Part shown: in pieces, positions 1 to 5,583 of the stretch | How positions within the stretch are numbered: the stretch's first letter is position 1 | Layout: each line of letters starts with the position of its first letter | Assembly (NCBI GenBank): GCA_031287815.1 | Contig: JAITSM010000124.1 | Location: 1-8,119, forward strand | Direction: 5' to 3' | Length of the DNA stretch: 8,119 bases | Source of the DNA: Prevotellaceae bacterium | GTDB taxonomy: Bacteria > Bacteroidota > Bacteroidia > Bacteroidales > UBA932 | Notes under the pieces: model-generated | Seen by the model: the letters and a program-made list of their open reading frames with translations, nothing else | Told to the model about the DNA's origin: nothing | The model's database searches: none | Position numbers and translations under genes: made by a program

Positions 1-224
1 GCGGCGTTGTTTTTCATCGGGCGGTAATCTATCCAGACCCACAGCTTGGACTGTTCGTTTGCGTTCCGCGAGCCGGCTTGCCACGACACGGAAAAGGTCA
101 CGGTAGGCGTGGCGGCGGCATAGTTTGCCCCGACGGACTCTATCTTCACTTTCGACGCCTGCGCGGAAATGCCCCCTATCCCCCAAAGGGGGAACAATAA
201 GGCGAGTAAAAAATACTTTTTCAT
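1..224 (-). CDS. Secreted protein, N-terminal part (possible FISUMP-class protein)
   Basis: This is the 5' end of a gene whose remainder lies beyond base 1; 74 complete codons are visible. The start is ATG at 224-222. The product opens with MKKYFLLALLFPLWGIGGISA, a basic start plus hydrophobic core ending in a small-residue site before QASK. That is a typical signal peptidase I leader, and there is no lipobox cysteine. The mature part contains TPTVTFSVSWQAG and KLWVWIDY. By recollection, similar strings (VTFxVxW followed by xWVxVDY) occur at the N-terminus of Bacteroidetes proteins that later carry a Fibrobacter succinogenes major (FISUMP) domain; no such domain is visible here, so this is an inference. 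It lacks a normal Shine-Dalgarno site, and an exact 14-base tandem duplication sits directly upstream. A predicted promoter at 524-554 would give a leader of about 290 bases. The reading frame and secretion signal are secure; the family is not. Confidence 0.75.
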   Translation of the reverse strand, partial: MKKYFLLALLFPLWGIGGISAQASKVKIESVGANYAAATPTVTFSVSWQAGSRNANEQSKLWVWIDYRPMKNNA

Positions 225-227
225 AAA

Positions 228-255
228 TTTATTGTTTCAAGTTTATTGTTTCAAG
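228..255 (-). repeat. Exact 14-base tandem duplication at the translation start region
   Basis: TTTATTGTTTCAAG occurs twice in a row (228-241 and 242-255, plus strand), ending three bases before the start codon of the minus-strand gene at 224. Each unit is itself two heptamers, TTTATTG and TTTCAAG. On the mRNA it reads as an A-rich CTTGAAACAATAAA duplication occupying the ribosome-docking region. GTTTCAAGTTTA (234-245) recurs exactly at 7428-7439. Confidence 0.85.
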
Positions 256-360
256 CTTCCGGCGTTACGCTTTCGCATTTCGGCAACTTTTATTTGTTAG
301 TCTGTTTCGGGATTGCTCTTTTCAGAGCGGTTTGGGGATAAAATGTGCAACGTGGACTAA

Positions 361-490
361 ACTTATTCTATAAAGAGGTTCTCGAATACCCATAGTTTAA
401 ATAAGCAAAATCCACGTTTCTCTTGTGTGGTTTTGCTTCTATTCTTAAACTATTATGAAATTTTCGAGATTTCTTTATAGAGAATAAAAG
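361..490. repeat. 130-base imperfect palindrome (long hairpin) in the leader of the 224 gene
   Basis: Five stem segments nest in order: 363-369 with 481-487 (TTATTCT), 370-376 with 472-478 (ATAAAGA), 380-386 with 463-469 (TCTCGAA), 392-400 with 445-453 (ATAGTTTAA), and an apical stem 403-415 with 427-438 (AAGCAAAA and CCAC, one bulged T). That is about 42 paired positions, with small bulges and one internal loop. If the promoter at 524-554 is used, the hairpin begins some 25-30 bases into the transcript. It is not followed by a T-run on the minus strand, so it does not look like a simple terminator. It could be a structured leader or the remnant of a palindromic mobile element. Confidence 0.8.
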
Positions 491-523
491 CACCCAAAAT
501 GAAAAAGATCGTAATGTCGGGTG

Positions 524-554
524 CAAAGGTAGAAAGAATTTTGGAAATAGCAAA
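524..554 (-). promoter_or_regulatory. Predicted Bacteroidetes primary-sigma promoter
   Basis: On the minus strand the -33 element TTTG (554-551) is separated by exactly 19 bases from a -7 element TACCTTTG (531-524). This matches the Bacteroides consensus TTTG / TAnnTTTG with canonical spacing. Transcription would start near 515-519 and run toward the gene beginning at 224, producing a leader of about 290 bases. An AT-rich heptamer array lies immediately upstream and could act like an UP element. Confidence 0.7.
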
Positions 555-595
555 TAAGTTAAAAACTAAAAACTAAAAGTTAAAAGTTAAAAGTA
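554..595. repeat. Heptanucleotide tandem array (AAAAACT / AAAAGTT type)
   Basis: Six 7-base units follow without gaps: ATAAGTT (554-560), AAAAACT twice (561-574), AAAAGTT twice (575-588), AAAAGTA (589-595). The array touches the -33 box of the predicted promoter on one side and the GGCTGGCGCCAGCC palindrome on the other. Seven-base short tandem repeats of this kind can vary in copy number by slippage. Confidence 0.8.
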
Positions 596-620
596 GGCTG
601 GCGCCAGCCCATTTTCAACT
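585..620. repeat. GC-rich palindrome GGCTGGCGCCAGCC with extended arms
   Basis: Bases 596-609 are a perfect 14-base palindrome. Extended to 18 bases on each side (585-602 and 603-620) the arms differ at only three positions, with AGTT and AACT at the outer ends. The nine-base core GGCGCCAGC (600-608) recurs at 967-975. There is no T-run typical of an intrinsic terminator. It may be a protein-binding or recombination site, or the core of a dispersed repeat. Confidence 0.75.
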
Positions 621-737
621 GAAAAAAGTGGAGCAAAGAGTTCCTCTTAGAACTTATCAAAATCTACATGCGTCGGCCCTGTTCGCCCAACCCTCTCTGG
701 AGGCAGTTTTCAGTAGCAGTAGGTAGTTCAGTAGTTC

Positions 738-903
738 AAAAAAATCTAATTTTCCCTAAAAAACAACCTCAGTAGCCATGAGGTATAATAATGTAAAAAA
801 ACCTCATTACCCCATTTCTTTTTTGCGAATGAGGTAATGAGGTTTATAGGCGGATGAATGCTTTGGGCTACTGAGGTTGTTTTTAGGGAAAATTAGGTTT
901 TTT
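738..903. repeat. 166-base element with near-perfect long inverted arms and an internal hairpin
   Basis: The left arm (738-777) and right arm (866-903) are reverse complements over 38-40 bases with a single one-base indel in a T-run and one mismatch. Inside, AAACCTCATTACC (799-811) and GGTAATGAGGTTT (833-845) form a perfect 13-base stem with a 21-base loop. An alternative local stem is CCTCA (767-771) with TGAGG (779-783). Both outer ends finish in a T-run in the outgoing direction (seven T on minus, six T on plus), so as RNA it would resemble an oversized bidirectional terminator. As DNA it resembles a MITE or palindrome-associated element. No protein is encoded and no target-site duplication is visible. 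Confidence 0.85.
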
Positions 904-905
904 AT

Positions 906-1009
906 GAGTGAAGAGTGGCGGCGTAAGCCCATTCTCCATTTTCCATTTTCAATTCTCCATTAAGAAGGCGCCAGCACTCACCCCTCACTCTTCGCCCTTC
1001 ACTTTCCTC
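906..1009. repeat. Composite heptamer-repeat region with GGCGCC core
   Basis: Several seven-base arrays are joined here. GAGTGAA, GAGTGGC (906-919) are followed by a GC-rich join. Then come CATTCTC, CATTTTC, CATTTTC, AATTCTC, CATT (930-961), the core GGCGCCAGC (967-975), and CACTCAC, CCCTCAC, TCTTCGC, CCTTCAC (975-1002). The right-hand set is roughly the inverse of the GAGTGAA type on the left, giving an imperfect overall inverted arrangement. It ends directly at the stop codon of the lipoprotein gene. Confidence 0.65.
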
Positions 1010-2542
1010 TTAATACGCCGTGTTTTGCGGGTCAAAGTTAGTCCATCCGGCAAGCCAGTTGTCGGCGGCAGCGTCGCTCTTGAAGGCGCCGACATAGCCG
1101 CTGCCGGCAGTGTTAAATCCGGAGGGCACGGTAAATGCAGCGTTGATTAAGGCGCTGCCGGACGCTGGAAAATACTGGTTGCTCAGGTTAAGCTGGCTCA
1201 CGGTGGCAAGCACGTTGCTCCCGGCGGTGTTCAGGGCATGGCGGTGGGCGAAAGATTTTGTCCCGGCGGTGGTGGCTGAAGCGTCGGCGCTGTACACATC
1301 CACCCAGGTTTTGTTTTTGTCGCTGCCAAGCACCGGCACGGCCGTAGCGGTGTTGTCATAGAGCGCGTCGGCGGCGTTGTCGGTATATCCGCCGAAGACG
1401 GTGTTTTTAATGGCCTGCCGCTCGTCGGCTGCCGACTGGGTATTTTTCACGCTCTTGTCGTTTTCCACCATCAGCCCTACGGGGAAGCCGGTGATTACCG
1501 CATTGCTCAACGATATTCGGGAGTTGCGGCGGATTTGCACGCCCGACTGGAATTGCCCGACCTTCGAGCCGTTGTTGGGGTCATAGGGCCCGGCGTCGAT
1601 GTATTTTCCTGCGCCGGCTTCGTTGATGAACTCGGTGGTATTGGAGGGGCCTATTAACGTTACGTTACAGAATTTCGCCGTAGTGTAGGGCGTTTTGTCG
1701 TCCCCGTCGGCGTCGTTATCCGATTCGAAGCCATTGGAGAGCGAGGTGTCGCCGATTTTCGGGTGGCGCACGCCCAAGAGGAATTGCAGCGTGCCGCTGA
1801 AGCCGTTGTCGGTGTCAAAGTCGTCGTCCCAGCCGTGATAGGCTACCAGGTGCGTGGCGTTGACCGCGCCGCCGAACCATTCAAAGCTGTCGTCGTTGGA
1901 ATAGGACACCTGCACATGGTGGAAGGTGGTGCCGTTGCCTACCGAGCCCAGCGTGATGCCGTTAATTTCCTTGTCGGTGAGGAAGGGATAACCGGCAAAT
2001 TCCACGCGGCAGTAAGTAATGACGCCGGAGTTGTCGGCGTCGTCGCTGCCGCCGTGCCGGGTGCGCGGGCCGCCTTCGATTTGCATTTCGTTCTGGTTGT
2101 TTTTCGCTTTTCCGCAAATAATAATTCCGCCCCAGTCGCCGGGCTTGCGTTGTCCGGCGGGCTTGTCAGAGGTGAACACCACCGGTTTTTCCGCCGTGCC
2201 TTCGATGTAAATCTTCCCGCCGCGCTCAATAATCAGGGAGGAACCTTTCACGTTGACGTCTTCGCTCTTTCCTTTCAGCAGCGTGCCTGCCGGAATCCTC
2301 AGCGACGAGCCGTCCGCGATATATACCCACCCGCGAATGACATATACTTTGGAAGCATCCAGCACATAATCGCCTTTGGGCGCTTCAAATTCCTTGTCGC
2401 CATCCCCGATATAGCGGACATTGTTTTCCACAAACACCAATCCGTCTTCGTTGGAAGAGGTGGTTTCCCCGCCGTTGTCATCTTTTTTGCAACCGGCGAA
2501 ACAGCAGGCTACGAGAGCCATTAAAATAAATGTTTTTTTCAT
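1010..2542 (-). CDS. Surface-exposed beta-helix-type lipoprotein, partner of the TonB receptor
   Basis: The product is 510 residues, starting at ATG 2542-2540. It has a lipoprotein signal peptide: basic start, hydrophobic core, and lipobox F15-A16-G17-C18. The cysteine is followed by KKDDN, which closely matches the Bacteroidetes lipoprotein export signal (Capnocytophaga consensus QKDDE), so the protein is predicted to sit on the outside of the outer membrane. Residues ~60-290 resemble a Bacteroidetes family of presumed right-handed beta-helix proteins, with GSSLRIPAGTLLKG (78-91), GGKIYIEGTAEKPVVFTSDKP (~108-128), RKPGDWGGI, NDDSFEWFGG (217-225), WDDDFDTDNGFSG (238-250) and NGFESDNDADG (270-280). 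The acidic clusters suggest bound calcium, which is an inference. The C-terminus (NWLAGWTNFDPQNTAY) is also family-typical; no T9SS sorting domain is present. The gene follows the receptor gene by 24 bases with an A/T-rich start region and no Shine-Dalgarno, so it is co-transcribed. The ligand is unknown. Confidence 0.9.
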   Translation of the reverse strand: MKKTFILMALVACCFAGCKKDDNGGETTSSNEDGLVFVENNVRYIGDGDKEFEAPKGDYVLDASKVYVIRGWVYIADGSSLRIPAGTLLKGKSEDVNVKGSSLIIERGGKIYIEGTAEKPVVFTSDKPAGQRKPGDWGGIIICGKAKNNQNEMQIEGGPRTRHGGSDDADNSGVITYCRVEFAGYPFLTDKEINGITLGSVGNGTTFHHVQVSYSNDDSFEWFGGAVNATHLVAYHGWDDDFDTDNGFSGTLQFLLGVRHPKIGDTSLSNGFESDNDADGDDKTPYTTAKFCNVTLIGPSNTTEFINEAGAGKYIDAGPYDPNNGSKVGQFQSGVQIRRNSRISLSNAVITGFPVGLMVENDKSVKNTQSAADERQAIKNTVFGGYTDNAADALYDNTATAVPVLGSDKNKTWVDVYSADASATTAGTKSFAHRHALNTAGSNVLATVSQLNLSNQYFPASGSALINAAFTVPSGFNTAGSGYVGAFKSDAAADNWLAGWTNFDPQNTAY

Positions 2543-2566
2543 AAAATAAAATTTTTTATTGTTGGT

Positions 2567-5386
2567 TTAAAACGTAGCAGATAAAGTGAGCAGGAAATTT
2601 CTTCCGGGATGGTACGAGCGGGTGGCTTGCCGGCGTTCCTGCATTGCGCCGGCAGCGTCCGTGAACTTCGGGTATTGCACCCATTCCACCGGCTCTGCGA
2701 AAATATCCCTGACCGCGCCCCGCAGCTCGAACGCCTTGCCAAAACGGACGGAGAGGGTGAAATCAATCAGGTTGCGGGAACGCTCGTAGAGGTCGGGAAT
2801 ATCGTTGTTGATGCTGTCGCCGCCAATGCGCCCCAGCCCGATAATGCGTTCCCCGATGCGGTTATAAAAAATTCCTGCGCTCAACAGCCCGCCGGGCAAG
2901 CGGTAGAACAGCCCGGCATTGATGAGGTAGGGCGACTGCCCCTGCATGGGACGGTCGTGGTTGCGGTTGTTTTCTCCAAAATGCACTTTGCTGCCCACCA
3001 GCGTAACGTTCAGCGTAGCCATCCAGCCTTCCAGCCCGATATCATCGAGCGATTTCCGCGCGTCTATTTCCAACCCGAAATTATTTGCGCTAAGGGCATT
3101 GTCGTACGAGTACTGGAGGGCGCCGCCGGCTTCAAAAAAAGTTATTTCAATGGGGTTCAGGAAGCGTTTGAAGAAAAGCGCGAGGCTGACGATATCTTCC
3201 TCCGAAGGATACCATTCGTAGCGGACATCGAGGTTGTGGATGGTGGCCTGCTTCAGGTCGGGATTGCCGGAAAACAGGCTGAAGAGGTCGAAATCATAAT
3301 AGGTCGAAGCGGCGAGTTCCCGCAGTTCCTGCCGGTTTACGCTGATGCCGTAGGCCAGCCGCAGCAGCGACCGGCGGGTAACGGAATACGAGGCGTTGAA
3401 CGAGGGGAAAAAATTGTTGTATTGGTAATCGTCATAGCGTTTTTTGTCGGTGGCTATTTGCGTATAGGCCGTCATGCGGGTAGCGCAGTGTTCAAAGCGC
3501 AGCCCCATGTAAAGGTGAAACCGGCGGAAGGGAAGGTTTACGGCGGCATAGCCGGCGAGGAGGGTATTAGCGGCGTCGTAGTTGTCGGTATTATCCGTTT
3601 CGTCGCGCACATATATTTTGTCGGGCGCGCCCCAGTGCGCCGGCGACATCAGGCTTCCGGTGGGCAGTATTTCAAATCCGGCGGGCAGCGTATTGTCCGA
3701 AAAGTTCCAGATATAGGTAAAATTCCGCGTCCGGTACGACCGCATCGTATAGGCGCCCTGCGCGCCGGCTTTCAGTTCTATGGGCTGCTCGTCCCAAGCG
3801 TCGATTTTGCGGGTATAGTGCACCGCGCTTGAAAACACCGATTCGTCCAGCGCCGTAAAATACCGCGAAATTTCGCTCCGGTCGACGGCATATTCATATA
3901 CGCCGTTCGAAGGGTCTTTCTGCCGTTCCACAATACGGCGGTCGGGCTGGTAGCGGTTGGAGTAGGCATAGCCGAGATGCCATGTAATATCGTTCTTCGA
4001 ATCATCGAAAAGATGCGTCCCCGACAGCTGCCCGCTGTACGACGTGCGGCTCTGGTAGGCATATTCTTCCTGCTGCTGCTCGTAGTACCCGCTGACGTTC
4101 CGCCACCCCTCGCGCCAGGTATAGCGGCTCCGCCCCAGCTGGTTGAAAAGGTTGCGGAATTCATAGCGGTGCACGGCGCCGTTCCTGCTTTTCGGAATGA
4201 GCAGGAAATTCGCCATGCCGCCCCATTTCACATCGCTGGTATAAAGCTGGTCGGTATATTTAAAGCGGTACACCGGCTCATCGGTTGCGGCGGCGTAAAC
4301 GCCGAACTGCGCATTGTCCATGTCCCGGACGGTTTTATTCGCATAGCTGTAATTCAACGCCAGCGCCAGCCCCAGTTCCGCGCGTTCGCCCCGTCGGCTC
4401 CGGTTGAGCGATACGTTCAGGCGCTGGTCTAACAGGGGGGCGGCGGTTTTCACCGTCCAGTCGTTATTAAAGCCGGTTTGGGTCACGCGGTTGATTTCCT
4501 CCATTTGTGTGGAGAGGTCGTTGCTCATGCGCGCAGGTACGTTTTTCAGTTGCCGTGTGCCGTTGTCGAAGCCCAGCCAGTCGCTGTCGCTGCCCGCGCC
4601 GTTTTTGAAATCCCTGAAATGCGTTTCCGAATGGATGCCCGAGCCGTAGGCCGCCTGCACGCTGTTATCTCCGGTAACGGCTTTGGTGCGGATTAACACG
4701 AAACCGCCCGCATAATCCGCCGGGTATTCGGCGGCGGGCGTTTTTACAATCATCATATTGTCGATTTGCGAACCGGGAATGAGGTCGAACGAAAAGGCGC
4801 GCGAGTCGGCTTCCGAGCTGGGCAGCGCCATGCCGTTTAACCATGCGTTGTTGTAGCGTTGCGCCAGCCCGCGAATAACTACAAAGCGGTCGCCGATAAT
4901 GGAGATGCCCGGAATCCGCTTGACTACCTCCGCCGCATCGCGGTCTTGCGTGCGGGCAATCGTTTGCGACGAAATGCCGCTCATCACCACCGACGCCGCC
5001 TTCATCGCCGACAGCACAGCAATATCCGAATGGTGGCGGCGGACGGCGGTAACGGTAATTTCGTCCAGCCGCACGTCGCTTGACGTCATGTCGGCGTTCA
5101 CTTCGGTGGTTTCGTTTTCCTGCACCGCCACTTTTTCAACCGTCAGGGAATGGTAGGAGATGTAGGAGAAAACAAGCGTATAAACGCCTTTGGGCAGTTG
5201 GAGCGTATAGTTGCCGTCGAGGTCGGCGGCAATGCCTTTGCCGTTCACGTACACGGTGGCGCCCGGCAGCGGCTCGCGCGTTTGCCGGTCGATAACCGAC
5301 CCTTTTACCGTGCCTGTCTGCGCCGATAATGATAATATGGAAAAAGAAAAAGCGGGAAGCAATAAAAAACGTCGGAGAGTAATCAT
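2567..5386 (-). CDS. TonB-dependent outer-membrane receptor with N-terminal carboxypeptidase-regulatory-like domain
   Basis: I place the start at ATG 5386-5384, giving 939 residues. An upstream in-frame GTG at 5410 would add eight residues (MPENLFIL) before an otherwise clean signal peptide and overlaps the likely promoter. Domains: signal peptide ~1-22 (LSLSA before QTG); CarboxypepD_reg-like domain ~25-102 (GSVIDRQTREPLPGATVYV, DGNYTLQLPKGVY); TonB plug ~110-236, including RGLAQRYNNAWLNGMALP, SSEADSRAFSFDLIPGSQIDN and YPADYAGGFVLIRTK; and a beta-barrel ~240-939 ending in FLLTLSATF with the terminal aromatic expected for barrel assembly. There is no STN domain and it is not SusC-type: no SusD follows. 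It imports an unidentified ligand across the outer membrane using TonB/ExbBD energy, presumably with the lipoprotein encoded next. A symmetric sequence at 5414-5432 may control it. Confidence 0.93.
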   Translation of the reverse strand: MITLRRFLLLPAFSFSILSLSAQTGTVKGSVIDRQTREPLPGATVYVNGKGIAADLDGNYTLQLPKGVYTLVFSYISYHSLTVEKVAVQENETTEVNADMTSSDVRLDEITVTAVRRHHSDIAVLSAMKAASVVMSGISSQTIARTQDRDAAEVVKRIPGISIIGDRFVVIRGLAQRYNNAWLNGMALPSSEADSRAFSFDLIPGSQIDNMMIVKTPAAEYPADYAGGFVLIRTKAVTGDNSVQAAYGSGIHSETHFRDFKNGAGSDSDWLGFDNGTRQLKNVPARMSNDLSTQMEEINRVTQTGFNNDWTVKTAAPLLDQRLNVSLNRSRRGERAELGLALALNYSYANKTVRDMDNAQFGVYAAATDEPVYRFKYTDQLYTSDVKWGGMANFLLIPKSRNGAVHRYEFRNLFNQLGRSRYTWREGWRNVSGYYEQQQEEYAYQSRTSYSGQLSGTHLFDDSKNDITWHLGYAYSNRYQPDRRIVERQKDPSNGVYEYAVDRSEISRYFTALDESVFSSAVHYTRKIDAWDEQPIELKAGAQGAYTMRSYRTRNFTYIWNFSDNTLPAGFEILPTGSLMSPAHWGAPDKIYVRDETDNTDNYDAANTLLAGYAAVNLPFRRFHLYMGLRFEHCATRMTAYTQIATDKKRYDDYQYNNFFPSFNASYSVTRRSLLRLAYGISVNRQELRELAASTYYDFDLFSLFSGNPDLKQATIHNLDVRYEWYPSEEDIVSLALFFKRFLNPIEITFFEAGGALQYSYDNALSANNFGLEIDARKSLDDIGLEGWMATLNVTLVGSKVHFGENNRNHDRPMQGQSPYLINAGLFYRLPGGLLSAGIFYNRIGERIIGLGRIGGDSINNDIPDLYERSRNLIDFTLSVRFGKAFELRGAVRDIFAEPVEWVQYPKFTDAAGAMQERRQATRSYHPGRNFLLTLSATF

Positions 5387-5409
5387 AAGTATAAACAAAT
5401 TTTCGGGCA

Positions 5410-5434
5410 CAAAGTAACCGCTTTCCGGTTACAA
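5410..5434 (-). promoter_or_regulatory. Possible promoter of the receptor-lipoprotein operon
   Basis: On the minus strand TACTTTG (5416-5410) resembles the Bacteroidetes -7 element TAnnTTTG but is one base short, and a TTG (5434-5432) lies 15 bases further upstream, closer than usual. It is the best candidate in the divergent region, but weak. A start of transcription just downstream would exclude the GTG at 5410 as a translation start. Confidence 0.3.
5414..5432. promoter_or_regulatory. Candidate operator: GTAACCG-N5-CGGTTAC
   Basis: A perfect seven-base inverted repeat with a five-base spacer (5414-5420 and 5426-5432) lies 28 bases upstream of the receptor start codon and overlaps the possible promoter. 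A related half-site TTAACCGG lies at 5481-5488. The symmetry and position suggest a binding site for a dimeric regulator. A short leader hairpin is less likely given its overlap with the promoter. Confidence 0.4.
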
Positions 5435-5558
5435 TTCGATGTAGATTTTGTTACGAAAATATTCCAATGGGAGGGGAGGGTTAACCGGTGCGTTTAAAAA
5501 TCTGTGCAATCGGTTTTAGTCTGTGGGCGCTCGTGGGGAATGTTTTCAAAAAAATGTG

Positions 5559-5578
5559 TATCTTTGACCCATTAGGAA
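5559..5578 (+). promoter_or_regulatory. Predicted -7 promoter element and ribosome site of the ATPase gene
   Basis: TATCTTTG (5559-5566) is a perfect TAnnTTTG -7 element. No convincing TTTG is seen at -33. AGGAA (5574-5578) lies five bases before ATG 5584 and is the clearest Shine-Dalgarno-like sequence in the window. Together they fix the start at 5584; an upstream in-frame GTG at 5488 precedes the promoter element and can be excluded. Confidence 0.6.
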
Positions 5579-5583
5579 CAATT

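Noticed and set aside
368..553. 61-codon minus-strand frame over the leader hairpin
   Set aside because: Its start lies upstream of the predicted transcription start and inside the promoter, and its sequence is explained by the inverted repeat.
620..737. Search for tRNA or other RNA gene
   Set aside because: Only small stems (AGTTC/GAACT at 639-654, CCTC/GAGG at 692-703) are present; no cloverleaf or known RNA motif is visible.
778..837. 19-codon frame (MRYNNVKK...) inside the 166-base element
   Set aside because: It is very short, has no ribosome site, and is accounted for by the internal stem.
908..1150. 80-codon plus-strand frame
   Set aside because: It is made of heptamer repeats and the antisense of the lipoprotein 3' end.
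1763..2524. Plus-strand open frame of 253 codons
   Set aside because: It is antisense to the lipoprotein gene; GC-rich codons in that gene leave the complementary frame open by chance.
2609..3832. Long plus-strand open frame of 407 codons
   Set aside because: It lies wholly antisense to the receptor gene, its translation has no family features, and the minus-strand frame has clear plug and barrel motifs.
5387..5410. Receptor start at GTG 5410
   Set aside because: The extra residues spoil an otherwise standard signal peptide, and the codon overlaps the probable promoter.
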